NCBI GenBank assembly: GCA_035574175.1
Contig: DATLZB010000243.1
Span: forward strand, 1 to 19,192
Direction of reading: 5' to 3'
Source of the DNA: DATLZB01 sp035574175
Lineage (GTDB): Bacteria > Pseudomonadota > Alphaproteobacteria > Rhizobiales > Hyphomicrobiaceae
DNA: 19,192 bases
Part shown: piece by piece, positions 6,819 through 13,536 of the stretch
Layout of the letters: every line of letters starts with the position of its first letter
Numbering within the stretch: position 1 is the first letter of the stretch
Position numbers and translations under genes: made by a program
Notes under the pieces: generated by a model
Databases searched by the model: none
Told to the model about the DNA's origin: nothing
What the model saw: only the letters and a program-made list of their open reading frames with translations

Positions 6819-9068
6819 TCAGAACGCCGGTCCGAACCTGCCCGAGCGAGGAAAGCCCTTGGGCGCGAGCCGACCCGCCTGGGCGCGGGCACCGATCCAG
6901 TCACGCAGCTCGCCCCACTCGAGCGTGAAGGTACGGCCGGCTGCGTCGATCCAGGTCAGACCCTGCGCCTTGTAGAAGGCGCGCACATCGCTCAGCCCGC
7001 CATCCTTGTAGCGCTGCAAAATGACACCTTTGCCCCGCGTCATCTCGTTCACCTCTTCCAGCGGGAAGATGATGAGCTTGCGGTTCTCGCCGATCACCGC
7101 CACGTGGTCGCCGTCGACGGGCACGGCGCACCGCGCCTCGGCGGGCTCCGTCACGTTCATCACCTGTTTGCCCTTGCGGGTCGAGGCCACCACCTCGTCC
7201 TCCGGCACGATAAATCCGTACCCCGAGCTCGAAGCCAAGAGCAGCTTGCGGCCCGGCTGGTGCACGAACGCCTCAACCACGTCATGGTTTTCTTCCAGAT
7301 CGACGATCAGCCGCAGCGGCTCGCCGTGCCCGCGTCCACCGGGCAGGTCTTTCGCCTCGATGGTGAAGAACTTGCCGTTGGTGGCGAACAGCAGCAGTTT
7401 GTCGGTGGTCGAAGCCTTGATGGCGCGCTTGAGCCCATCGCCCTGTTTGAAGTCGAACTTTGAGGTATCCTCCACGTGGCCGCGCATGGCCCTGATCCAG
7501 CCTTTCTCGGAGAGGATCACCGTGATCGGCTCCTTCTCGACCAGGACCTGCTCGAGATCGACCCTGACCTCGGGCGCCTCGGCGAAGGCGGTCCGCCGCC
7601 GCCCGAGTTCCGTTTTCTTGGAGTAGCGCTCTTTGATCTCGCGAATCTCGCCGGCCACCTTCTCCCACTGCAGTTCCTCGGACTTGAGCAGCGCTTTGAG
7701 TTGGCGTCGCTCTTTTGAAAGCCGGTCGTGCTCGGCGCGGATCTCCATCTCCTCGAGCTTCGCCAGCGAGCGCAGGCGCAGGTTGAGGATCGCCTCGGCC
7801 TGCACGTCGGTGAGCTTGAAGCGCGCCATCAGCCGCGCCTTGGGCTCGTCCTGGAAGCGGATGATGCGGATCACCTCCTCGATGTTGAGGTAGGCGATGA
7901 GATAGCCGTCGAGCACTTCCAGCCGGTGCTCGATCCTGGCGAGACGGAACCGGCTGCGCCTGACGAGCACCTCCAGCCGGTGCTCCAGCCACTGGCCCAG
8001 CGCCTCGCGCAGCGACAGCACGTTGGGAATCTGCCCGCCCGAGAGCACATTCATATTGAGGCCGACGCGGACCTCGAGCTCTGTCAGCCGGAACAGGCTT
8101 TCCATCAAAATGGTCGGATCGACGCTGCGGCTCCTGGGCTCTATGACGAGCCGGATCTCTTCCGCGCTCTCGTCCCGCACGTCGGCGATCAGCGGCACCC
8201 GCTTTTCGGTGATGAGCTCGGCGATCTTCTCGTAGAGCTTGGCCTTGGCCACCTGGTAGGGGATTTCCGTGACGACGATCTGGTAGCCGCCACGCCCGAT
8301 ATCCTCCTTGTGCCACTTGGCCCGGAGCCGGAAGCCGCCGCGCCCCGTTTTGTAGGCCTCGATGATCGACTCCCTGGGCTCGACGATCACACCACCGGTC
8401 GGGAAGTCGGGACCGGGCACGAACTCTACCAGCTTCTCGATGGTGGCGTTCGGGTGCTTGATGAGGTGGAGCAACGCTCCCGCCAGCTCCTCCACGTTGT
8501 GCGGCGGGATATTGGTCGCCATGCCGACCGCGATACCCGAGGCGCCGTTGGCGAGCAGGTTGGGGAACGCTGCTGGCAGGACCACCGGCTCCTGGTTGGA
8601 GCCGTCGTAGGTGGGGCGGAAGTCGACGGTTTCCTCCTCGATACCGTCGAGCAGCGCCAGCGCCACCTCGGTCATGCGGCTTTCCGTGTAGCGCATGGCG
8701 GCCGGGTTATCGCCGTCGACGTTGCCGAAATTGCCCTGGCCGTCGATCAACGGGTAGCGCACGGCGAAGCTCTGGGCGAGGCGGACCAGCGCATCGTAGA
8801 TGGCCTGGTCGCCGTGCGGGTGGAAGTTGCCCATCACTTCGCCGACGATCTTGGCGCACTTTTTGTAGGCCGAAGTCGGATCGAGCTTGAGCTCCCGCAT
8901 GGCATAGAGGATGCGCCGGTGCACGGGCTTCAAGCCGTCGCGCACGTCGGGCAGCGCCCGGTGCATGATGGTGGAGAGCGCATAGGAGAGGTAGCGTTCC
9001 TCCAGCGCCTCCCTGAGGTTGACGGGCTCGATCGGGCCCTCTTGCGCGAGAATCGGTTTGTCAGCCAT
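6819..9068 (-). CDS. parC: DNA topoisomerase IV subunit A
   Basis: Catalytic DNA-breaking and -rejoining subunit of topoisomerase IV, which with ParE decatenates daughter chromosomes. At 749 residues it fits ParC rather than GyrA, and I see no GyrA-box (QRRGGKG) in the C-terminal part. The N-terminus reads NLREALEERYLSYALSTIMH and LPDVRDGLKPVHRRILYAM. The active-site tyrosine is Tyr127 in AAMRYTE. IGRGGYQIVVTEIPYQV and NLRLRSLAKLEEMEI mark the tower and coiled-coil gate. The quinolone-determining stretch is FHPHGDQAIYDALVRLAQ, so the position equivalent to E. coli ParC Ser80 is Gln88 and that of Glu84 is Asp92. The ATG at 9068 has no strong Shine-Dalgarno sequence but gives the expected N-terminus. 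parE is not in the window. Confidence 0.96.
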   Translation of the reverse strand: MADKPILAQEGPIEPVNLREALEERYLSYALSTIMHRALPDVRDGLKPVHRRILYAMRELKLDPTSAYKKCAKIVGEVMGNFHPHGDQAIYDALVRLAQSFAVRYPLIDGQGNFGNVDGDNPAAMRYTESRMTEVALALLDGIEEETVDFRPTYDGSNQEPVVLPAAFPNLLANGASGIAVGMATNIPPHNVEELAGALLHLIKHPNATIEKLVEFVPGPDFPTGGVIVEPRESIIEAYKTGRGGFRLRAKWHKEDIGRGGYQIVVTEIPYQVAKAKLYEKIAELITEKRVPLIADVRDESAEEIRLVIEPRSRSVDPTILMESLFRLTELEVRVGLNMNVLSGGQIPNVLSLREALGQWLEHRLEVLVRRSRFRLARIEHRLEVLDGYLIAYLNIEEVIRIIRFQDEPKARLMARFKLTDVQAEAILNLRLRSLAKLEEMEIRAEHDRLSKERRQLKALLKSEELQWEKVAGEIREIKERYSKKTELGRRRTAFAEAPEVRVDLEQVLVEKEPITVILSEKGWIRAMRGHVEDTSKFDFKQGDGLKRAIKASTTDKLLLFATNGKFFTIEAKDLPGGRGHGEPLRLIVDLEENHDVVEAFVHQPGRKLLLASSSGYGFIVPEDEVVASTRKGKQVMNVTEPAEARCAVPVDGDHVAVIGENRKLIIFPLEEVNEMTRGKGVILQRYKDGGLSDVRAFYKAQGLTWIDAAGRTFTLEWGELRDWIGARAQAGRLAPKGFPRSGRFGPAF

Positions 9069-9172
9069 GGGAACGGGTTAGCGCCCGCAACTTGCGCACT
9101 CAAGTGCCCCCGCGCCACATGCCGCGGGCATGCTATCCGTGCTGCCCCGCGCGCTTTTGCGCGATGCCGCGC

Positions 9173-9559
9173 CTAACCGCCCGGCTTGGGCTGGTAGCAC
9201 ACGAGCTGTTCGCAGGGCGTATTACCGCCGTACCAGGTTGAAATGCACACGTGCGAACTGGCCCAGTTGGGCGCGTTGCCGCGGCGCAGGTAGTGGCGCG
9301 GCAGCACTTTGCACCAGGCAGCCGTACCGAACGCCACGCCGACGCCGCGCACGTAGACCTCGAGGTTGCCGTTCGCGTCCGTGCGCTCGTGCTCGGGCGC
9401 CAGCTCCCGGCAGTCGCTGCTGTTGCAGCAGGCATCGCCCGCGAAGTTCACCCAGTCCTGGTAATAGGAGTGAAAGCGCGCGTGCGAGTCCTCCTGGGCG
9501 AACGCACCGCCGGTGAAGGCAAGACCGAGCAGGGCCGCTGCCGAGAGTGCCGCTCTCAT
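9173..9559 (-). CDS. Cysteine-rich secreted protein of unknown function, 128 aa
   Basis: Function not recognised. The start at 9559 is chosen over a longer frame to 9709. GAGGAG lies eight bases upstream of this ATG, and the first 21 residues form a clear signal peptide (MRAALSAAALLGLAFTGGAFA, cleavage before QED). The longer upstream extension is Arg-rich and atypical. The mature part has seven cysteines in a tight pattern: Cys44-Cys45 and Cys50 in ACCNSSDC, then Cys83, 105, 116 and 121, plus several Trp. This suggests a small disulfide-bonded periplasmic or extracellular domain, possibly metal- or haem-binding, but I see no CXXCH motif. It sits upstream of parC on the same strand with a 104-base gap. 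That gap holds only a 5-bp CGCGC/GCGCG hairpin (9150-9163) and no T-run. Confidence 0.75.
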   Translation of the reverse strand: MRAALSAAALLGLAFTGGAFAQEDSHARFHSYYQDWVNFAGDACCNSSDCRELAPEHERTDANGNLEVYVRGVGVAFGTAAWCKVLPRHYLRRGNAPNWASSHVCISTWYGGNTPCEQLVCYQPKPGG

Positions 9560-9873
9560 GGACAAGCTCCTCGCCGTGCCAACCTGTCTAGACTTCCCCA
9601 ACCGGCCGCGCCAGGCAATACCCGAACGCCGCCGCCGCCACTGCTGTCTGCCAGGGGCATGAGCAGGATGGCGAGCACATCGGCGGATGCCCCCACCTGC
9701 TGACCGCACTGATCCGCTTCATGAAAGTGCCGCGCGCCGGATTATGGCGCTTGACGATCCGCGCACCGCAACAGCAGGCAAGGGCGGCATCCTGCTCCCG
9801 CGCGGTGGCACGGCGGACGCGAAGCGCATAGGATAGGACCGAATGCGAATGCATAACACATAGAGGAAACGCG
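9560..9873. other. Divergent intergenic region, no gene seen
   Basis: This 314-base spacer separates the minus-strand secreted-protein gene from mmsA and must hold both promoters. On the plus strand the best but weak candidate is GTGGCA at 9805-9810 with TAGGAT at 9829-9834 (18-base spacer). TTGACG at 9751 has no good -10 partner. AGAGGAAAC (9862-9870) is the mmsA ribosome binding site. An inverted repeat GCGCC/GGCGC flanks ATTAT near 9735-9750. Open frames crossing this spacer lack ribosome binding sites and look spurious. Confidence 0.5.
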
Positions 9874-11373
9874 ATGACGGCAGAGCTCACCCATTTCATT
9901 GGCGGCAGGCGCGTCAAAGGCACCTCAGGCCGCTTCGGCGACGTGTTCCAACCGATGGACGGCACCGTTCGCGCGCGCGTTCCGCTTGCCTCGAGGGCCG
10001 AGGTCCGCGCCGCCGTCGAGAATGCTTTGGCCGCGCAGCCGGGGTGGGCGGCCACCAACCCGCAGCGGCGCGCCCGCGTTCTCATGCGCTTCATTGATCT
10101 CGTCGCACGCGACAACGACAAGCTCGCCGACATGCTCGCCCGCGAGCATGGCAAGACCATACCCGATGCCAAGGGCGACATTCAGCGCGGCATCGAGGTT
10201 TGCGAGTTTGCCTGCGGCATCCCTCACCTGATGAAGGGCGAGTACACCGAAGGCGCCGGCCCCGGCCTCGACATCTATTCCATGCGCCAACCGCTCGGCG
10301 TGGTCGCCGGCATTACGCCGTTCAATTTCCCGGCCATGATCCCGATGTGGAAGTTCGCGCCGGCCATCGCCTGCGGCAACGCCTTTGTTCTGAAGCCCTC
10401 CGAGCGCGATCCCTCCGTGCCGCTGATGCTGGCCGAACTGCTGATCGAGGCCGGCCTGCCGCCCGGCATCTTGAATGTTGTCAACGGCGACAAGGAAGCG
10501 GTGGATGCCATTCTCGACGACCCCGACATCGCCGCCGTCGGCTTCGTCGGCTCGACCCCCGTTGCCGAGTACGTCTACACACGCGCCACTGCCAGAGGCA
10601 AGCGCGCGCAGTGCTTTGGCGGCGCCAAGAACCACCTGATCGTGATGCCCGACGCCGACATGGACCAGGCCGTCGATGCGCTGATCGGCGCCGGCTACGG
10701 CTCCGCCGGTGAGCGCTGCATGGCGGTCTCGGTAGCCGTTCCCGTGGGCCGCAAGACGGCCGATGTTCTGGTCGAGAAACTCATCCCGCGCGTCGAAAGT
10801 CTCAAGATCGGCCCCTCCACCTCGACCGACGCCGACTTCGGCCCGCTCGTCACCGCCGCCCATTTGCGGAAGGTGCGCGACTACGTGGAGCTGGGCATCA
10901 AGGAAGGCGCCAAGCTCCGCGTCGATGGCCGCAACTTCCGCATGCAAGGCTACGAGCAGGGCTTCTACATGGGCGGCTGCCTGTTCGACGACGTGAAGCC
11001 CCACATGCGCATCTACAAGGAGGAGATCTTCGGCCCCGTGCTGTCGGTGGTCCGCGCCAAGGACTACGCCGAGGCGCTGAAGCTGCCGAGCGAGCACGAG
11101 TATGGCAACGGCGTCGCCATCTTCACCCGCGACGGCGATACCGCGCGCGACTTCGCGGCCCGCGTCAACACCGGCATGGTTGGCATCAACGTGCCCATTC
11201 CCGTGCCCCTTGCCTATTACACCTTCGGCGGCTGGAAGCGCTCCGCCTTCGGCGACCTGAACCAGCACGGCCCCGATTCAATCCGCTTCTACACGCGCAC
11301 CAAGACGGTGACCTCGCGCTGGCCGAGCGGGTTGAAGGAAGGCGCCGAGTTTGTCATCCCGACGATGAGGTGA
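9874..11373 (+). CDS. mmsA: Methylmalonate-semialdehyde dehydrogenase, CoA-acylating
   Basis: NAD+-dependent enzyme that converts methylmalonate semialdehyde plus CoA to propionyl-CoA and CO2 (and malonate semialdehyde to acetyl-CoA), at the end of valine, thymine and myo-inositol catabolism. The 499 residues are the normal length. The nucleophile is Cys282 in SAGERCMAVS. The oxyanion Asn151 lies in ITPFNFPAMIP. GFVGSTPVAEYV (223-234) is the Rossmann loop. GGAKNHLIVMPDADMD carries Asn in place of the usual ALDH general-base glutamate, a mark of the CoA-acylating subgroup. EEIFGPVLSVV and GGWKRSAFGDLNQHG near the C-terminus also fit. The ATG at 9874 has a GAGG Shine-Dalgarno sequence at 9863-9866. 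Other mms genes (mmsB, acyl-CoA dehydrogenase) are not adjacent, so it appears to be a stand-alone unit. An iolA role cannot be excluded. Confidence 0.95.
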   Translation: MTAELTHFIGGRRVKGTSGRFGDVFQPMDGTVRARVPLASRAEVRAAVENALAAQPGWAATNPQRRARVLMRFIDLVARDNDKLADMLAREHGKTIPDAKGDIQRGIEVCEFACGIPHLMKGEYTEGAGPGLDIYSMRQPLGVVAGITPFNFPAMIPMWKFAPAIACGNAFVLKPSERDPSVPLMLAELLIEAGLPPGILNVVNGDKEAVDAILDDPDIAAVGFVGSTPVAEYVYTRATARGKRAQCFGGAKNHLIVMPDADMDQAVDALIGAGYGSAGERCMAVSVAVPVGRKTADVLVEKLIPRVESLKIGPSTSTDADFGPLVTAAHLRKVRDYVELGIKEGAKLRVDGRNFRMQGYEQGFYMGGCLFDDVKPHMRIYKEEIFGPVLSVVRAKDYAEALKLPSEHEYGNGVAIFTRDGDTARDFAARVNTGMVGINVPIPVPLAYYTFGGWKRSAFGDLNQHGPDSIRFYTRTKTVTSRWPSGLKEGAEFVIPTMR

Positions 11374-11621
11374 CGCACGGGCTCTGATGGCGAGGTCATC
11401 CCGAACCACGACGGTCGGTCGCAAGCTCGGTGGGGCGGCGACTTGAACTCCCTGCGCGCGGAGACCCGGACGGATCACCCTCCGGCATTCCCTCGCATTT
11501 CCTTTGGCGGAGCGGCCGGTGGCGATGGGAGCCGTTGCGAGAACAAAACAAAAACATTATCGTCGCATCGGGCAAGGGCGAATCGGCTAGAGGGTACCGG
11601 GGGCAAAATGGGTTCTGCATC

Positions 11622-12302
11622 ATGAATGGCGCGGCCAAGGACCTGCTGTCGGCAATGCGGGGGAGAAGGTTCGGCACCATTCTCGCGGACCCCCCGTGGC
11701 AGTTCCAGAACAAGACCGGGAAGGTTGCGCCTGAGCATCGCCGCCTGTCGCGGTATTCGACCCTGACTCTCGATGAGATCAAAGCATTGCCCGTCGGCAA
11801 GCTGACCGCCGATGTCGCTCACCTCTACTTGTGGGTCCCGAACGCGTTGCTGCCCGAGGGTCTGTCGGTGATGCAGGCCTGGGGCTTTCAGTACAAGTCC
11901 AACATCGTCTGGCACAAGGTCCGCAAGGACGGCGGCTCCGACGGCCGCGGCGTCGGCTTCTACTTCCGGAACGTGACCGAGCTCATCCTGTTCGGGGTGA
12001 AGGGCAAGAAGGCGCGGACGCTGGCTCCAGGCCGACGACAGATCAATTACATCGCCAGCCGCAAGCGCGAACACTCACGCAGGCCAGACGAGCAGTATGC
12101 GGTGATCGAGTCGTGCTCACCAGGACCGTTCCTGGAGCTGTTCGCGCGGGGCGAGCGGCCCGGATGGGCAGTATGGGGCAACCAGGCGGACGAGGGCTAC
12201 GCTCCAACCTGGAAGACGTATGCGCACAATTCGACATCGCCACGCGGCTCGCAGACCGATTGCATCGAGGAGGGTCAGCTTCGATTGGCCCTGCCCGCCT
12301 AG
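11622..12302 (+). CDS. MT-A70 family DNA adenine methyltransferase (R-M modification subunit)
   Basis: S-adenosylmethionine-dependent N6-adenine methyltransferase of the MT-A70 superfamily, here most likely protecting host DNA from the endonuclease encoded next. Of the 226 residues, the catalytic motif is DPPW at 23-26 (TILADPPWQFQN). LYLWVPNALLPEGLSVMQAWGF (68-89) and IVWHKVRKDGGSDGRG (95-110) are the conserved core. GPFLELFARGERPGWAVWGN (168-187) is the SAM-side motif. The frame is open from 11430, but the added N-terminal residues are unlike the family, so I take the ATG at 11622, which places the DPPW motif at its usual distance. The Shine-Dalgarno sequence is weak (GGG nine bases upstream). 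No target-recognition domain is evident, as is normal for small MT-A70 enzymes. An orphan regulatory methylase is possible, but the partner 25 bases downstream argues for restriction-modification. Confidence 0.88.
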   Translation: MNGAAKDLLSAMRGRRFGTILADPPWQFQNKTGKVAPEHRRLSRYSTLTLDEIKALPVGKLTADVAHLYLWVPNALLPEGLSVMQAWGFQYKSNIVWHKVRKDGGSDGRGVGFYFRNVTELILFGVKGKKARTLAPGRRQINYIASRKREHSRRPDEQYAVIESCSPGPFLELFARGERPGWAVWGNQADEGYAPTWKTYAHNSTSPRGSQTDCIEEGQLRLALPA

Positions 12303-12327
12303 GGCTTCGTCACGCGTAACTTCTGCA

Positions 12328-12906
12328 ATGACTACCACACACTTGATCCCGACCGATGTCGGCGATCTTTACGAGGTCTATGAGTCGCGCAACGCCGTGG
12401 GCGTTCTCGCAACGGCGCGCGCGGAGGAATGGGCTGATATTCTCCATGCTCTCAGGCAGTTCAGTTTGCTGAGAAGCGAGATCGTCAGGAGAGGTGGGAG
12501 GAAATCACTCATCGCCATCCGATTCGACGGCTTCTTGATCGAAAGAGGGTGGCGGGAAAAGGAGTTTCAGACGGCCGTCAGGATCGATGACCGCACATTG
12601 GAGACACCGACTCGCAAGGTCGATTGCTACAAGAACCACGTCGCCCTGGAGGTGGAGTGGAACAACAAGACCGAGTTCTATGACCGCGACCTCAACAACT
12701 TTCGGCTGCTGTTCGATTTGCGGGCCATAGACGTTGGAATCATCGTGACCCGCTCCTCGCATCTTCAACGCATATTTGACCAGCTCGGCAGGGGCAAATC
12801 GTACGGCCCCTCGACCACCCACTTCGACAAACTGGTGCCCCGCATTGATGGAGGCGGGGGTGGCGGCTGTCCCATTCTGGCCCTTGGCATGACCGAGCGG
12901 CTTTAA
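12328..12906 (+). CDS. BglII/BstYI-family type II restriction endonuclease, possibly C-terminally truncated
   Basis: Predicted PD-(D/E)XK-fold endonuclease of the BglII/BstYI/BamHI group, which cut palindromes with a GATC core. Its own target is not deducible. Of the 192 residues, LYEVYESRNAVGVLAT (14-29) is the family N-terminus, and GGRKSLIAIRFDGFLIERGWREKEF (56-80) includes the conserved GGRKS. The active site is Asp99-X8-Glu108-X-Glu110 in KVDCYKNHVALEVEWNNK, matching BglII Asp84/Glu93/Gln95 with Glu as in BamHI. FYDRDLNNFRLL (118-128) and a C-terminal GGGGGG with CPILALGMT (175-189) complete the pattern. It starts 25 bases after the methylase stop with no clear Shine-Dalgarno sequence. 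Translation ends at TAA 12904-12906, yet the same frame continues with coding-like codons to a TAG at 12979. Base composition is visibly less GC-rich at third positions than in mmsA or parC, suggesting acquisition. Confidence 0.85.
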   Translation: MTTTHLIPTDVGDLYEVYESRNAVGVLATARAEEWADILHALRQFSLLRSEIVRRGGRKSLIAIRFDGFLIERGWREKEFQTAVRIDDRTLETPTRKVDCYKNHVALEVEWNNKTEFYDRDLNNFRLLFDLRAIDVGIIVTRSSHLQRIFDQLGRGKSYGPSTTHFDKLVPRIDGGGGGGCPILALGMTERL

Positions 12907-12981
12907 GTTGAGGACGCCATGCCGGCCGCCGCGGAGCTTGAAGCGGCCGAGGAAGACGGCAATAACGAGCCGGCGCGGTAG
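12907..12981 (+). pseudogene. In-frame continuation after the endonuclease stop (possible lost C-terminus)
   Basis: Beyond the TAA at 12904-12906 the same frame stays open for 24 codons to TAG at 12979-12981. It reads VEDAMPAAAELEAAEEDG and then six more residues. Nineteen of these 24 codons end in G or C, as expected of real coding sequence here, and the acidic Ala-rich character suits a C-terminal tail. I recall family members whose C-terminus continues with an aromatic residue plus VED at this point, so a Tyr codon mutated to TAA is plausible. The alternative is a separate 20-residue peptide from the ATG at 12919, which has GAGG five bases upstream. The continuation is visible; the truncation is inferred. 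Confidence 0.35.
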
Positions 12982-12996
12982 TCTTGTCGGGTGCGG

Positions 12997-13263
12997 CTAC
13001 TCGGCGGCGTGCTTGTCGGCCAGCGCAGCCTTGAGGCGGTCGTAGAGGAACTCAGGCGCAAAATCGGCGCCGTTGGGCCAGACAACGGTTTCCAACTCGT
13101 GATCGGCGCGGAGCTTGGCGAACTCGGCGACGTCCTTGAGGGGAAGGAACACAGGCCCCCACAATTCATCCTCGAGGTCGATCTCGCCGGTCATACCGTC
13201 ATCGAAGCGCAGCCAGACGCGATAGTTCCCGGCGTGGCGTGCGTCGATCACTCGCGGCATCAT
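12997..13263 (-). CDS. DUF2442 domain protein
   Basis: Small protein of the DUF2442 family. No biochemical function is established, though the family recurs next to DUF4160 and is suspected of belonging to toxin-antitoxin-like or mobile cassettes. In 88 residues it shows the usual pattern: VIDARHAGNYRVWLRFDDGMTGEIDL (5-30), VFLPLKDVAEFAKL (38-51) and the signature WPNGADFAPEFLYDRL (62-77). The frame could begin at 13284, but the tandem ATGs at 13263 and 13260 have GGAG seven bases before the first. That site overlaps the last codons of the DUF4160 gene, whose stop is only four bases upstream, so the two are almost certainly translated as a coupled pair. It converges with the restriction endonuclease gene. 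Confidence 0.85.
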   Translation of the reverse strand: MMPRVIDARHAGNYRVWLRFDDGMTGEIDLEDELWGPVFLPLKDVAEFAKLRADHELETVVWPNGADFAPEFLYDRLKAALADKHAAE

Positions 13264-13267
13264 GAGG

Positions 13268-13528
13268 TCACTCCAGGGGTTCAATCTTGTTCGGCGCCCT
13301 GCGAGCCTGCACCAACTCCCAGTCCGCTCTCAACTCGTCCACATGGAGAGTGCACCACTCTTGGACAAGGGCCCGTGCGCGGCGTGGCATTGTTCCTTCG
13401 ATCAGGCTGCCGGTTTCAATCTCGAACTTTGCCTTGTATTCACCATAGCGCGCGTGGAAATGCGGTGGATCGTGGTCCCTGAAATACATGGCAATAATGA
13501 TACCGAAGAAGCGGCTGATCTCGGGCAT
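13268..13528 (-). CDS. DUF4160 domain protein
   Basis: Small protein of the DUF4160 family, function not established. The 86 residues match the family along their length: MPEISRFFGIIIAMYF, then the signature FRDHDPPHFHARYGEYKAKF (16-35) with several conserved His and Asp that could bind metal or nucleic acid. GSLIEGTMPRRARALVQEW (40-58) and DELRADWELV (64-73) follow. The ATG at 13528 has GAGG six bases upstream. That Shine-Dalgarno sequence is embedded in the end of the acyl-CoA ligase gene, whose stop codon lies at 13539-13537, so the ligase, DUF4160 and DUF2442 form one tight minus-strand transcription unit. A longer frame running to 14140 overlaps the ligase out of frame and is a shadow. 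A toxin or antitoxin role is inference from the recurrent pairing. Confidence 0.87.
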   Translation of the reverse strand: MPEISRFFGIIIAMYFRDHDPPHFHARYGEYKAKFEIETGSLIEGTMPRRARALVQEWCTLHVDELRADWELVQARRAPNKIEPLE

Positions 13529-13536
13529 TTGCGGCC

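Noticed and set aside
9141..9172. CGCGC-TTTT-GCGCG hairpin as terminator of the Cys-rich gene
   Set aside because: The stem is 5 bp, the Ts are in the loop and no T-run follows in either direction.
7728..9176. 482-codon plus-strand frame opposite parC
   Set aside because: It is complementary to conserved parC codons, and its His/Asp/Glu/Val-rich translation is typical of antisense shadows.
9925..11268. 447-codon minus-strand frame opposite mmsA
   Set aside because: Antisense shadow of a conserved dehydrogenase, with no start signals.
11424..11452. tRNA T-loop-like sequence on the minus strand (GTTCAAGTC at 11448-11440), a possible att remnant
   Set aside because: Only three of five T-stem pairs form. 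No CCA-like end, anticodon arm or matching second copy is visible, so it is probably chance.
11430..11621. 64-codon N-terminal extension of the methyltransferase
   Set aside because: The extra residues are Arg/Gly/Pro-rich and unlike MT-A70 proteins, and the ATG at 11622 gives the normal distance to DPPW.
12903..13169. 88-codon minus-strand frame overlapping DUF2442
   Set aside because: Ser/Pro/Thr-rich low-complexity translation in another frame of the recognised DUF2442 gene.
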